DNA of 64,000 nt, from the NCBI GenBank assembly GCA_903931945.1, contig CAIZEI010000091.1, positions 1-64,000 on the forward strand. Reading direction: 5' to 3'. Positions 35,153 to 44,720 of this stretch are shown here, piece by piece; the first letter of the stretch is position 1, and each line of letters starts with the position of its first letter. The notes under the pieces are model-generated. The model saw only the letters and a program-made list of their open reading frames with translations. It searched no databases and was not told the origin of the DNA. This stretch comes from an uncultured Hyphomicrobiales bacterium. GTDB taxonomy: Bacteria; Pseudomonadota; Alphaproteobacteria; Rhizobiales; Beijerinckiaceae. The position numbers were made by a program, and so were the translations under genes.

Positions 35153-35839
35153 TTAAGCAGCGGCCAGGGCTTCAAACATGGCGCGGCCATCGATGCCGCC
35201 GGCGAGCGGATCGATCAGATTTTCGGGATGCGGCATCAAGCCAAGAACATTGAACTTTTCCGAATAGATCCCCGCGATATCATGCGCGGAGCCATTGGGA
35301 TTGGCTGCGCCACCAACAGTCCCGTTTGCGTCGCAATAGCGGAATGCAACGCGACCCTCGCCCTCGATCCGGCGAAGGGTTTCGTCGTCGGCGACATAAT
35401 TGCCCTCGCCATGCGCGATGGCGACCTTGATCGCCTGCCCATGCTTGTAGGCGCGAGTGAACGCGGTATCGGCGCGCTCGACTCTCAGGTGCTGCATTTT
35501 GCAGATGAAGCGGCGCTCGCGGTTGCGCATCAAGACGCCCGGCAGCAGGCCGCTTTCACAGAGAATCTGGAAACCGTTGCAAATGCCCAGTACACGTCCG
35601 CCGCGCGCGGCGTGGGCGCGCACCGCGTCCATGATATTCGCGCGTCCGGCAATGGCGCCGCATCTGAGGTAATCGCCATAGGAAAAGCCGCCGGGCAACA
35701 CCACAAGGTCTGTTTTGGCGGGCAGTTCGGTGTCGGCGTGCCAGACGATGTCCGGCTTGCGGCCCGATGCTGACGCAAGCGCGCGAACAACATCGCCTTC
35801 GCGATTGGAGCCGGGGAAGAGAATAACAGCGGCGTTCAT
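35153..35839 (-). CDS. purQ: Phosphoribosylformylglycinamidine synthase subunit PurQ
   Basis: Class I glutamine amidotransferase of 228 residues that supplies ammonia to PurL. The nucleophile is Cys87 in VLGICNGFQIL, with His and Glu of the triad in MPHPENLIDP near the C terminus. The start MNAAVILFPGSN is the family N terminus; 22 codons more upstream would be unusual and lack support. It follows purS by 22 nt in the minus-strand order purC, uma2-like, purS, purQ. It converges with ompW. Confidence 0.97.
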   Translation of the reverse strand: MNAAVILFPGSNREGDVVRALASASGRKPDIVWHADTELPAKTDLVVLPGGFSYGDYLRCGAIAGRANIMDAVRAHAARGGRVLGICNGFQILCESGLLPGVLMRNRERRFICKMQHLRVERADTAFTRAYKHGQAIKVAIAHGEGNYVADDETLRRIEGEGRVAFRYCDANGTVGGAANPNGSAHDIAGIYSEKFNVLGLMPHPENLIDPLAGGIDGRAMFEALAAA

Positions 35840-35861
35840 AGCGAATGTCCGGCGATTGAAG

Positions 35862-36101
35862 CTAAATAATCTCGACCCGGTAATTCTCGACCACCATATT
35901 GGCAAGCAGCTTTTCTGCGGCCTGATTCAACGCGGCCTCCGCCGCCGCCCGATCGCTCGAGTCAACCTCGATATCAAAAACCTTGCCCTGCCGAACGCTG
36001 GAAACGCCCGCGACGCCGAGAGATTTCAGCGCGCCTTCGATGGCCTTGCCCTGGGGGTCGAGAACGCCCTGTTTCAGCGTAACCGTGACACGCGCTTTCA
36101 T
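35862..36101 (-). CDS. purS: Phosphoribosylformylglycinamidine synthase subunit PurS
   Basis: Small PurS subunit of 79 residues which bridges PurL and PurQ. It starts MKARVTVTLKQGVLDPQGKA and carries GKVFDIEVDSSD, both typical. The ATG overlaps the stop of the Uma2-family gene upstream as ATGA, so its translation may depend on that gene. A frame reading 40 codons further upstream is a shadow of the Uma2 gene. Confidence 0.96.
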   Translation of the reverse strand: MKARVTVTLKQGVLDPQGKAIEGALKSLGVAGVSSVRQGKVFDIEVDSSDRAAAEAALNQAAEKLLANMVVENYRVEII

Positions 36102-36682
36102 GCTTGAACAGGCTCCAGAATGTCGTCCATGTCCTCGTAAATCTCGGACAGGCTGAGCGCCACGCCCAGATCCGCGAAATCGATAATGTCCCTGGGTTCG
36201 TCGTGGCGGATTTCCATCCAATTCGCGGCGCGGGCGTATACGCGAACATCAATCTGTTCGGGGGAGACAACGACGTAATGGGTCAGCGTAGCTAGATTGG
36301 CGTAGCCCTTACGCTTGAATTCGAGGTCATTACGACGGGTGGACGGCGACAGCACTTCGAACGCCACGAGGATATCGTCACAGATATTCCCGCGCAGATT
36401 GTCGCGCTTTCGAATCATGACGTCAGGTTCGACCGCGCTGATATCAGAAAGAATGACGCCAATGCCGGGGATGGCTTCATGAATCCGCCCTGCGGCGCGC
36501 AACGAACCACCCAGATGAAAAACAAGATTGCCGACAATTCTTTGATGAGGATGTACCGGGCTGGCGTTCAAGAACAGTTCACCCTCCAGCAATTCCCATT
36601 TCTCGCCATCCGGGCGCGTTGCGTTAAACGCGAGAAATTGCTCGACGTTCATCGGTTCAGGATATGCTGCGAGCTTCGCCAT
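36098..36682 (-). CDS. Uma2-family (DUF820) putative endonuclease
   Basis: Protein of 194 residues of the Uma2 family, a PD-(D/E)XK nuclease-fold group common in cyanobacteria and patchy elsewhere. EPDVMI and VAFEVLSPSTRRNDLEFKRKGY supply the Asp, Glu and Lys of the catalytic core; WELLEGELFLNASP is the N-terminal block. AAGGGCGGCTTT precedes the ATG. It lies 10 nt after purC and its stop overlaps the purS start, so it is embedded in the purine unit. Its role is unknown; family members are linked to mobile DNA or defence by some authors. Confidence 0.88.
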   Translation of the reverse strand: MAKLAAYPEPMNVEQFLAFNATRPDGEKWELLEGELFLNASPVHPHQRIVGNLVFHLGGSLRAAGRIHEAIPGIGVILSDISAVEPDVMIRKRDNLRGNICDDILVAFEVLSPSTRRNDLEFKRKGYANLATLTHYVVVSPEQIDVRVYARAANWMEIRHDEPRDIIDFADLGVALSLSEIYEDMDDILEPVQA

Positions 36683-36692
36683 AAAGCCGCCC

Positions 36693-37457
36693 TTACTGCA
36701 CCAGTTTGGGTCCGCTGGAACGGGCAGGTTCGTTCTCCTGCATGATGCCGAGACGGCGCGCGACCTCGGCATAGGCTTCCACGAGGCCACCCATGTCGCG
36801 ACGAAAGCGGTCCTTGTCGAGTTTGTCGTTGGATTTCATATCCCACAAACGGCACGAATCCGGCGAAATCTCGTCGGCGACGACAATGCGCATCATTTCA
36901 CCTTCCCACAGGCGACCGCACTCCATCTTGAAATCGACAAGCCGGATGCCCACGCCAAGAAATACGCCGCAGAGGAAATCGTTGACGCGGATGGCAAGCG
37001 CCATGATGTCATCGATTTCCTGGGGGGTGGCCCAGCCGAACGCGGTGATGTGCTCTTCGGACACCATCGGATCGTTCAGCGCATCATTCTTGTAATAGAA
37101 CTCGATAATCGAACGGGGCAACTGTGTGCCTTCCTCGATCCCGAGCCGGGTCGACAGCGAGCCCGCGGCAACGTTTCGAACGACCACTTCAAGCGGAACG
37201 ATCTCGACCTCGCGAATCAGTTGCTCACGCATATTCAGCCGACGAATGAAATGTGTCGGCACGCCAATTTCATTCAGATGCTGGAACACATATTCCGAAA
37301 TACGGTTGTTCAGCACGCCCTTGCCATCGATCACTTCGTGTTTTTTGGCGTTGAACGCGGTCGCGTCATCCTTGAAATGCTGAATCAAAGTTCCCGGCTC
37401 AGGTCCCTCATACAGGACTTTGGCCTTACCTTCATAGATTCGGCGGCGGCGGTTCAT
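36693..37457 (-). CDS. purC: Phosphoribosylaminoimidazole-succinocarboxamide synthase
   Basis: SAICAR synthetase of 254 residues, joining aspartate to CAIR in purine synthesis. [16 protein letters not shown] at the N terminus (ATP loop) and [10 protein letters not shown] and [14 protein letters not shown] are invariant blocks. The start at MNRRRR follows the usual alphaproteobacterial N terminus; an ATG ten codons earlier is possible but has a poor site. It is followed by the Uma2-family gene and purS, and is divergent from the zeta-subunit gene. Confidence 0.96.
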   Translation of the reverse strand: MNRRRRIYEGKAKVLYEGPEPGTLIQHFKDDATAFNAKKHEVIDGKGVLNNRISEYVFQHLNEIGVPTHFIRRLNMREQLIREVEIVPLEVVVRNVAAGSLSTRLGIEEGTQLPRSIIEFYYKNDALNDPMVSEEHITAFGWATPQEIDDIMALAIRVNDFLCGVFLGVGIRLVDFKMECGRLWEGEMMRIVVADEISPDSCRLWDMKSNDKLDKDRFRRDMGGLVEAYAEVARRLGIMQENEPARSSGPKLVQ

Positions 37458-37799
37458 GGGGGTCAACCGTGTCTTGAGAAAATCCATTTTTTGCGTAGCC
37501 AGTCCTGAGGTTTCACAGAATCGTCCCGTTTGGACGAAACCCTGAAACCGGCAAAAACGATGACTCCCTTCGGCCCGGACAGCGTCCGGAAATTCAGGGT
37601 GCATCGTCAAACTAGCCCATTGATGCAAACGATACAATGTAAACACGGCAAATGTCACGTAGATCGCGCGCGGCGCTCTGGAGAAACTGCGCTTGCGACG
37701 TTTGGGCGCTGGAAAAGCCTGGCGCCTGCGGTTATATCGAGTGCGCCAGGGTCGATGGGACAGCGTCCCGTTTTCGCCCGGTGTTTGGGAGAGCTGTCG
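37458..37799. other. Gene-free divergent region
   Basis: The 342 nt between purC and the DUF1476 gene hold only shadow frames. Promoters for both genes must lie here. I saw no clear PurR-like palindrome or riboswitch. Confidence 0.55.
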
Positions 37800-38123
37800 A
37801 TGAGCACATTGGATAATCGCGAAGAGGGCTTCGAAAAGAAGTTCGCGCACGATGAGGAACTGCAATTCAAGGCCAATGCGCGCCGCGACAAAATGCTCGC
37901 TCATTGGGCCGCCGGGCTGCTCGGCAAGTCAGGCGCCGACGAAGAGGCTTATGTCGGCCAGATTCTCGCGGCCGAAATCTCAAAAACCAGTGAAGACGTT
38001 GTTTTCCTGAAGATTCGCAAGGATTTCGACGCGGCCGGCGTCGTCAGGTCCGATCATCAGATACGGCGAACAATGGACGAGTTCCTTGCAAAGGCCAAGG
38101 CGGAAATCAAGACTTCCGGCTGA
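37800..38123 (+). CDS. ATPase inhibitor zeta subunit (DUF1476)
   Basis: Protein of 107 residues of the alphaproteobacterial DUF1476 family, the zeta subunit that inhibits the F1Fo-ATP synthase. [28 protein letters not shown] is the typical N-terminal region, here quoted by its first and last residues 11-38. GGGAGAGCTGTCG precedes the ATG. The next gene on this strand is xerC. Its position beside purC is common in rhizobial genomes. Confidence 0.92.
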   Translation: MSTLDNREEGFEKKFAHDEELQFKANARRDKMLAHWAAGLLGKSGADEEAYVGQILAAEISKTSEDVVFLKIRKDFDAAGVVRSDHQIRRTMDEFLAKAKAEIKTSG

Positions 38124-38185
38124 GTCGCTTCCCGGCGCGCCGGTCTCGCAACGCTTTCTTAGGTGGGGCGCCGCATCCTCACGCA

Positions 38186-39169
38186 ATGACAGACCGCGCC
38201 GCCCTGGCCCAGGCCGCTGACGATGTGATAATTTTTCCCGATGCTGCGCCTGATCTGGCCGCAGCGGGACGGGATTGGCTCAGCCATCTCTCCGGCGAAC
38301 GGCGGCTGTCCAGGCACACCGTCGAAGCCTACGCGCGGGACGCCAGGCAATTTCTCGATTTTCTTGCCGGTCATCTTGGCGAGACGCCCGATATTGCCGG
38401 TTTTTCAGCCCTGACGCCGTCCGATATCCGCGCTTTTATGGCGCAACGACGGCGCGATGGGGTCGAAAGCCGCTCGCTCCTGCGAATCATGGCGGGTGTG
38501 CGCTCGTTCGCACGCCATCTCGAACGTTCGGGAAGAGGCAAGGCTTCAGCCTTCTCCGCGATACGCTCGCCAAAACTGGCTCGCACGCTTCCCAAACCGC
38601 TCGGGCCGGCTCTGGCGCGCGCGGTGACCGACCCGGAGCGCCGGGCAGGCGAGGCCAGCCCACCCTGGGTTCTGGCCCGCGATGCGGCCGTGTTTTGCCT
38701 GCTCTACGGCGCCGGGCTTCGAATTTCCGAGGCTCTGGCGATCGTGCGCCAGGATGCCCCTGTGACCGGACGCGAAACCCTTGGCGTCATCGGAAAGGGC
38801 TCGAAAATGCGCTCGGTTCCAGTCATCGCTCCGGTGCGTGCGGCCATCGAGAATTATATCGGGCTTTGTCCCTGGCCGCTTGAGCCTACCCGGCCACTGT
38901 TCCGGGGGGAAAAGGGCGGCCCGCTGTCGCCGCGCATCATCCAGCTTGCGATGGAACGGCTGCGCGGCGCACTGGGCCTGCCCGATACAGCGACGCCGCA
39001 CGCGCTGCGACATTCCTTTGCAACCCATCTCCTGGCGCGCGGCGGCGATCTCCGCTCCATTCAGGAGTTGCTAGGCCATGCCTCGCTGTCAACGACACAG
39101 CTCTACACGGCCGTCGATTCCACCCGACTGCTCGATGCGTGGCGACAAGCCCATCCCCGGGCCGGATGA
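38186..39169 (+). CDS. xerC: Site-specific tyrosine recombinase XerC
   Basis: Tyrosine recombinase of 327 residues. The N-terminal SAM-like domain (residues 25-130) is followed by the catalytic domain with Arg179 (GAGLRISEAL), Lys207 (GKGSKMR), His272/Arg275 (HALRHSFATHLL), His298 (GHASLS) and Tyr307. It acts with XerD at dif to resolve chromosome dimers. It could be another integrase, but size, complete motifs and the lack of phage genes favour XerC. It converges with ksgA. The ATG has AGGTGG upstream. Confidence 0.93.
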   Translation: MTDRAALAQAADDVIIFPDAAPDLAAAGRDWLSHLSGERRLSRHTVEAYARDARQFLDFLAGHLGETPDIAGFSALTPSDIRAFMAQRRRDGVESRSLLRIMAGVRSFARHLERSGRGKASAFSAIRSPKLARTLPKPLGPALARAVTDPERRAGEASPPWVLARDAAVFCLLYGAGLRISEALAIVRQDAPVTGRETLGVIGKGSKMRSVPVIAPVRAAIENYIGLCPWPLEPTRPLFRGEKGGPLSPRIIQLAMERLRGALGLPDTATPHALRHSFATHLLARGGDLRSIQELLGHASLSTTQLYTAVDSTRLLDAWRQAHPRAG

Positions 39170-39201
39170 CTGCTGCAAGATCGCTCGCCGGAGACGGCCC
39201 C

Positions 39202-40065
39202 TCAGCCCCCCAAAAAACGCGCCATCGCGGCGAATCCCTCAACGTCAACTTCCTCCGCGCGTCTGGTCGGCTCGATGCCGGCCGCTTCGAGCAACGCAAG
39301 GGGCTCGACCGGCTGGCCATGCGCGCTCAAACCTTTCAGGGATTGGCGCAGCATCTTGCGGCGCTGACCAAAGGCAAAGCGGGTGAGGTTGGACAGATCC
39401 GCAGCGCGGCAATCCGCAGGGCTCTCACGCGGCGTGAGTTCGACAACGCTTGAGACGACTTTGGGTGGCGGCGTGAAGGCGCTTGGCGGAATATCGAATA
39501 GAATGCGCGCCCGTGTTCGCCAGCCGGCAAGCACGCCAAGTCGCCCGTAATCCTCGCGCTGGACGGGCGTTGCGACGATGCGCTCGGCGACCTCGCGCTG
39601 GAACATCAGAACCATGCGGTCGAACCACGGCGGCCAGGGCTCGCTCAGCAGCCATTGCACCAAAAGCGGGGTTGCGACGTTGTAGGGCAGGTTGGCGCAG
39701 ATGCGGGCTTTGCAACCCGCCGTTGCGACAAGGCCCGCAAGATCGGTCTCCAGCGCATCGCCATGAATTACGTCTAGCCGACCAGGATAACGCCCGGCGA
39801 TTTGCGCCAGCGCAGGCAGGCAGCGTTCGTCGCGCTCGATCGCGATGACCTTGTGCGCGCCTTCGGCGAGCAACGCGCGGGTGAGACCGCCGGGGCCCGG
39901 GCCAATCTCGACAATGACGGGAACTGCGGCAGGCTGCGCGGCCCGCGCGATCCGCGCGGTCAGATTGAGATCGAACAAAAAATTCTGGCCAAGCGATTTT
40001 TTGGGCAACAGTCCGTGGTCGCGCACAATATCGCGCAGCGCCGGCAGATCGTCGATCGCGCTCAA
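39202..40065 (-). CDS. ksgA: 16S rRNA dimethyladenosine transferase
   Basis: RsmA/KsgA methyltransferase of 287 residues that dimethylates two adenines in the 3' hairpin of 16S r[11 protein letters not shown] at the N terminus, [13 protein letters not shown] as SAM loop and [11 protein letters not shown] as catalytic motif are all present. The start is a TTG that overlaps the pdxA stop as TTGA, so translation is coupled. It is the last gene of the lptF-to-ksgA unit. Confidence 0.97.
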   Translation of the reverse strand: MSAIDDLPALRDIVRDHGLLPKKSLGQNFLFDLNLTARIARAAQPAAVPVIVEIGPGPGGLTRALLAEGAHKVIAIERDERCLPALAQIAGRYPGRLDVIHGDALETDLAGLVATAGCKARICANLPYNVATPLLVQWLLSEPWPPWFDRMVLMFQREVAERIVATPVQREDYGRLGVLAGWRTRARILFDIPPSAFTPPPKVVSSVVELTPRESPADCRAADLSNLTRFAFGQRRKMLRQSLKGLSAHGQPVEPLALLEAAGIEPTRRAEEVDVEGFAAMARFLGG

Positions 40066-41108
40066 GCCGAATGTCTCGCGCCGAGCCTTGCAGCAAGATC
40101 CAACGCCGCCATCAGACTGGCCGGGTCGGCGACACCTTTGCCGGCTATGTCAAAGGCTGTGCCGTGATCGGGCGAGGTCCGCGCGAAGGGCAGGCCCAAA
40201 GTGCAATTGACCCCGGTGTCGAAAGCGATCGTCTTGATCGGGATCAAAGCCTGATCGTGATACATACAGATCGCAGCATCGTATTTGGCGCGCGCTGCGG
40301 CGTGGAACATGGTGTCGGGCGGCAGCGGGCCGCGCGCGTCGATCCCCTCCGCCTGCAATTGCGCGACGGCGGGCGCGACAATCTCGATATCTTCGCGCCC
40401 CATGGTTCCGGCTTCGCCCGCGTGGGGGTTCAGTCCGGCAATAGCAAGGCGGGGCGCCGCCACACCGAATTTAGACCGCAGATCAGCCGCCGTAATGCGC
40501 GCGGTTTCAACAATCGCATCGGTAGTCAGCGTTGCGATGGCCTGCGCCAGCGAGACATGAATAGTCACCGGAACGACGGCGAGGAGCGGCGACCACAGCA
40601 GCATGACCGGGCGAAGCGGTCCCCTGTTCCAGTCGCGTTCGGCCAGTTCTCCCAACCATTCGGTATGCCCCGGATGTTTGAACCCCGCGCGATAGAGCGG
40701 TTCTTTGGCGATCGGATTTGTGACGACGGCCGACGCCTGGCCAGAGCGGACATAACCGACAGCGCGCTCGATCGATTCCAGTGTCGCCGGGGCGTCGTAG
40801 GCGTCAGAAGCTCCAAACGCGCCGCGCACAGGATTGGCGAGCGGGACAACCGGCAGCGCCCGGTGAAAGACCGCGATCGCCTCCGATGGGCTGACAACCG
40901 CCAGCGGCGCCGCAAATCCGAGCGATTTTGCAACGCGTGCGATATGGTCCGGATTCGCCAGCAAAAAGAAGGGCGTTGCAAGCCGATCACGCGCGATCCA
41001 GCATTTCAAGGCGATTTCGGGACCTATGCCCGATGGGTCGCCCTGCGTCAGGGCAAGAATGCCGCTGGCGGCCTTCAAAGCCCGAGGATCGCAAGGCGAA
41101 ACGGTCAC
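40062..41108 (-). CDS. pdxA: 4-hydroxythreonine-4-phosphate dehydrogenase
   Basis: PdxA of 348 residues, oxidising 4-hydroxythreonine phosphate in vitamin B6 synthesis. The N-terminal [19 protein letters not shown] is diagnostic, and [22 protein letters not shown] carries the conserved His. A GTG start is used; GGGACG lies about 9 nt upstream. It lies 13 nt after the surA-like gene and overlaps ksgA. PdxA paralogues also occur in phthalate/terephthalate clusters, but the position between surA and ksgA is the housekeeping one. Confidence 0.96.
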   Translation of the reverse strand: MTVSPCDPRALKAASGILALTQGDPSGIGPEIALKCWIARDRLATPFFLLANPDHIARVAKSLGFAAPLAVVSPSEAIAVFHRALPVVPLANPVRGAFGASDAYDAPATLESIERAVGYVRSGQASAVVTNPIAKEPLYRAGFKHPGHTEWLGELAERDWNRGPLRPVMLLWSPLLAVVPVTIHVSLAQAIATLTTDAIVETARITAADLRSKFGVAAPRLAIAGLNPHAGEAGTMGREDIEIVAPAVAQLQAEGIDARGPLPPDTMFHAAARAKYDAAICMYHDQALIPIKTIAFDTGVNCTLGLPFARTSPDHGTAFDIAGKGVADPASLMAALDLAARLGARHSA

Positions 41109-41121
41109 GTCCGGCGTCCCG

Positions 41122-42039
41122 CTATTTCTTCACAATGATCGCGCGCGACTTCAACTCTGCGAATTTCTGGTCCGAGACGCCAATCATGCGTTTTGACAGA
41201 AGTTCATTGCGAACAGACTCGGCGGCGTCCGAATCGTCGCGCTCCACGCGGCTGCAAAGGGCCAGCATCACGATGCCCTCCGCCCCGCGCGAGGGCGGAG
41301 TCAGATGCCCGATTTCGGTATGGTCAAGAATTTGTTTGAGCTGCGCAGGCAGCGCAGCCGCCGTGCGGCTGACCGGCGGCTGGATGACCGCATCCGGAGC
41401 GCTGCGCACGAGCGCCTCGCCTGAGTCGCAAGAGGTGAATTGCGAGCGCAGGGCCCCGGCGCTTTTGAAGCGGCTCTCGAGCACTGCGGCTCCGGCGCCG
41501 CCGGGCACGACAAAAATAACCTGGCGAATCGAGTAAATGGCGGCCTTGCCGCCGCCGCGGCGCGCCAGTTCAGCATTGACTTCATTTTCGCTGACTTCCA
41601 GCGTTCGATTGAGCGCGCGGATATACATCAGCCACGCCGCCTCGGCCTTGTACTTCTGTTCGATCTGATCGGAGGTGATCCCGGCGCGGGAAAACGCCGC
41701 CAGCAATTGTTGCGGATCGACCTTCATCTCTCTGGCGGGAAAACCGAGCGCCCAGCCGATATCGGCCTGCGATGGCGAAATCTTGAACTTCGAGGTTTCA
41801 ATCAGTTTCAGCCGTGTGTCGATCACGTCATCGAGCGCAGCCTGTGGGCTGGCCGGCTTGTGCAGGACGCTGAGGATCTTGGCGTGCTGCGCGATATCGA
41901 CGTTTGTGATGGGATCGTCATTGACAGTGGCGACAACATTTTGCGCGGCGGCGGGCGTGACAAACCAGATCGCGGCAAGGGCGGCAATTGCCGCCAGGCC
42001 TCCGCTGCGGCGTTGTGCGGTCATATTCGTTTGCATCAT
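41122..42039 (-). CDS. surA: SurA-like periplasmic chaperone
   Basis: Periplasmic protein of 305 residues with a signal peptide ending AAAQ near residue 33. The N-terminal SurA-like chaperone domain includes NVVATVNDDPITNVDIAQHAKIL; the parvulin-type part is reduced and less clear, so isomerase activity is doubtful. SurA escorts outer-membrane proteins including LptD, whose gene is directly upstream. The start is one of two adjacent ATGs; neither has a strong site. Confidence 0.9.
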   Translation of the reverse strand: MMQTNMTAQRRSGGLAAIAALAAIWFVTPAAAQNVVATVNDDPITNVDIAQHAKILSVLHKPASPQAALDDVIDTRLKLIETSKFKISPSQADIGWALGFPAREMKVDPQQLLAAFSRAGITSDQIEQKYKAEAAWLMYIRALNRTLEVSENEVNAELARRGGGKAAIYSIRQVIFVVPGGAGAAVLESRFKSAGALRSQFTSCDSGEALVRSAPDAVIQPPVSRTAAALPAQLKQILDHTEIGHLTPPSRGAEGIVMLALCSRVERDDSDAAESVRNELLSKRMIGVSDQKFAELKSRAIIVKK

Positions 42040-42137
42040 GATGGGTCGCTCTGATCCAGGGTTTTTCCGTTTCTCACGAATTCGACGCCGCGTATATGGA
42101 GACATGAAACCGTCTGCGCAGCGCTTATGCCATTCTG

Positions 42138-44720
42138 TCAGGGCGTGAGGCTGCTGAGACCATCCTGCACGCCAATCTCGCCCAGACTTGTTGAAACTTT
42201 GGCGTCTCCCAACGTCCTGAGTTTCAGATCGAGCATCACCGTCTGGTTCCGGACGGGATTGCCAGTGCCATCGTCCTGATAGATCGAAGTGTAATTCAGG
42301 CTGAGCGTAGTGTCAGGGTCCTTGTAGCCGACGCCGGCGCCGAATCCGGCGGGGAAGAATAGCGGAGCGGTGCCGCCAACCTGCGGGTTGGCGTCGTAGA
42401 TGTGGCGCGACATGTCGAAAATAACGGTGCCGGTCGCAAACAGCCCATTGTCCATCTGATATTTGAGCGCGCCGGAAATGCCCTCGCGTCGCACGTCGAA
42501 GCCGATCAGCGGTTGCGAATGATAGCGGGCGTATTGCACACTGGCCTCGAAGCCGCCAAAGCGCAACGTCGAGTTCACGTCAATCCGGCGGAGGCGAAAG
42601 GTGTTGGGGTCGAATTGCGTCTTGGCGATGAATGCGAAACTCGAAGCGGTCGAGAATGCAAAACGCGTCACAATGTTGGACTTGCGATTGGAGAGGCCCG
42701 AGCCAGCGCCGGTATTGACCGCGTCCAGCAAAGCGTAGGAGTTCTGGCCTGCAACCTGAAGGGACTGTCCCGCGAGAAAATTGGCGTAGGCGCCGTTTTT
42801 GAACGTCATCGTATATTGCGCGCCATAATTGGCGCGCGCGCCACCCTCAAACCGGTCGTAACCAGAATATTTGTTCCATTCGAACAGGTTGGAATCATCA
42901 AAAACAAGGCTCTGCGCATCCTCGTTGATCAAGGCCTGATTGACCGGCTCATTGGGACGCACGATGATCTGGGCGATAGGCTCGAACACATGCGTCGCCC
43001 AGTCGCCGGCCAGAACGAAGGGATAGCGATATTCAAGCCCGACGCCCGGCGTAACGCTGCCTGCGCTGCGGTCGAAATTTGGACCGAAAAACGCTGCCTG
43101 CGAAGCGTTGGAGATAGTCGAAGCGCCGAAGGTTTCGGTCCGGCCCTGATTGAAGGCGTAATATTCGCCATTGACATGCGCAAAGACAAATGGCGTCCAG
43201 GATTCCCCAAGCGGGTCGATGAACTGGCGCTTCCACGAGGCGTTCAGCGTGGCGCGACTGTATTCGCCGCCAACGCCGCGCACCAGACAACTGCCGGGCG
43301 CATAGACCTTGCAGACGTCAAAAAGGTTATATTGTGAGTCGAGCGTACGCATTCCGGTCGACTGGAAAGCGGCCAGCTGGCGCGAAATATGGGTTGCATT
43401 GGCGTCAATTTCGATACGCCCGCCGATGCCGCCGGTTTTTGCCGGATCAAGATCGACGATCTTGTTCCAGTCGACCACAGGCGCAACGAGCGGCTGCTGT
43501 TCCGGCAGGTCGTATCGGCTCAAACCCTGAAAATAATAGCCGCGCAGGTCAAAATAGCCATGCTCGCCCTGCCCGTTGAGATAGGCAGTCGAGGTGGTTT
43601 CCTGAAAGAAATTCGAGGATGTGACGCTCGAAGGCAGGCGATAGTCCTGAATGAACCACTTGTCCGTCACCAGATTGACATTCCAGCCTGTCCGCCAGTT
43701 CTGGTTCAGGTTAAACTCGCCTTTCGAGTCGACCGAGCCACGAAAGGTTTTATTGCCCGGACCATAGGGCGGCAGGCTGAAAGCGTTGGTATCGCTCTGG
43801 AAAATGCCGGACAGGCGAATATTGTAGGCGCCATCCGCCAGCGCATGACGCCATTCGGTTTGCAGAAACAAACCCTGCCGCGTGTAAAAAGTCGGCGTCA
43901 CGGTCAGATCCATATTGGGCGCAAGCGCCCAGAAGGCCGGGGCGGACGCGCCAAAACCGATTCTCGAATTGTAATTGTATCCTGGCGCGAGAAAACCGGA
44001 TTTTCGGGTCACGCTGGGATCTGCGACGGAAAAATACGGCGCATAGGCAATCGGCACGCCGAGAAATTCGAGATCGGCGTCCTCAAAATAAAATTCCCGC
44101 TCTTCATTGTTGTGAATGATCTTTTTGGCGCGGATTTGCCATGTCGGCGGCTTTTCCGGATTGGCCTCGCAGGGCGTGCAGGCCGCGTAGGTCGCCTTGT
44201 CGAGCACCGTGGAATCGCCATTGGTCCGCTCGGCGCGTGCCGCTGTGAATTGCGTCGCCTCCGCGCTGTCAATGCGCAGACTGTCGATGAACCCGTCGCG
44301 GAAGTCTTTCGTAACGTCCATAACTGCGGCGCGGGCGACTGAGCCGTCGCGCTCGGTCAGTTTGACGTTGCCTTGTGCGAAAATCCGGTCTTTCGCTTGA
44401 TCGTAGCGGACAAAGTCAGCCTGAAGAACCCGGCCCTCATAGTAGATCTGGACGTCGCCGCGCGCTTCAATCGTCTTGCGGTCGCGATCATAGACCATCT
44501 CAGTGGCGTTCACGAGCATCCGCTCGGGCGCGGCGCCGGGCTTGGCGGTCAGGCCCTGCGTGACGCGATCCACCAGCGTCTGCGCCTGCGCCGCCGGCAA
44601 AATGCAGACAGCAAGCATCAGCGCCGCGCTCGCCCATGCAAGACGCAGAAAGAAAGCCCCCGTCGTCAGACTGTCAGTCTGCCGTAGGCGAACATAACCC
44701 GGGCCAGTCCACAGCCCCAT
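42138..44720 (-). CDS. lptD: LPS-assembly protein LptD
   Basis: Outer-membrane LPS translocon barrel of 860 residues. The signal peptide ends AAQAQ near residue 47. The OstA/jelly-roll part follows with MVYDRDRKTIEARGDVQIYY, and the C-terminal two-thirds is beta-barrel. FFSVADPSVTRKSGFLAPGYNY marks the junction, given by its ends. Cysteine pairs occur at YAACTPCEA and CKVYAPGSC, both in positions different from E. coli. It begins immediately after the lptG stop and precedes surA. Confidence 0.96.
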   Translation of the reverse strand: MGLWTGPGYVRLRQTDSLTTGAFFLRLAWASAALMLAVCILPAAQAQTLVDRVTQGLTAKPGAAPERMLVNATEMVYDRDRKTIEARGDVQIYYEGRVLQADFVRYDQAKDRIFAQGNVKLTERDGSVARAAVMDVTKDFRDGFIDSLRIDSAEATQFTAARAERTNGDSTVLDKATYAACTPCEANPEKPPTWQIRAKKIIHNNEEREFYFEDADLEFLGVPIAYAPYFSVADPSVTRKSGFLAPGYNYNSRIGFGASAPAFWALAPNMDLTVTPTFYTRQGLFLQTEWRHALADGAYNIRLSGIFQSDTNAFSLPPYGPGNKTFRGSVDSKGEFNLNQNWRTGWNVNLVTDKWFIQDYRLPSSVTSSNFFQETTSTAYLNGQGEHGYFDLRGYYFQGLSRYDLPEQQPLVAPVVDWNKIVDLDPAKTGGIGGRIEIDANATHISRQLAAFQSTGMRTLDSQYNLFDVCKVYAPGSCLVRGVGGEYSRATLNASWKRQFIDPLGESWTPFVFAHVNGEYYAFNQGRTETFGASTISNASQAAFFGPNFDRSAGSVTPGVGLEYRYPFVLAGDWATHVFEPIAQIIVRPNEPVNQALINEDAQSLVFDDSNLFEWNKYSGYDRFEGGARANYGAQYTMTFKNGAYANFLAGQSLQVAGQNSYALLDAVNTGAGSGLSNRKSNIVTRFAFSTASSFAFIAKTQFDPNTFRLRRIDVNSTLRFGGFEASVQYARYHSQPLIGFDVRREGISGALKYQMDNGLFATGTVIFDMSRHIYDANPQVGGTAPLFFPAGFGAGVGYKDPDTTLSLNYTSIYQDDGTGNPVRNQTVMLDLKLRTLGDAKVSTSLGEIGVQDGLSSLTP

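Noticed and set aside
37801-38123. Longer 197-codon version of the zeta-subunit gene
   Set aside because: The extension has no family similarity, and GGGAGAG lies directly before the internal ATG.
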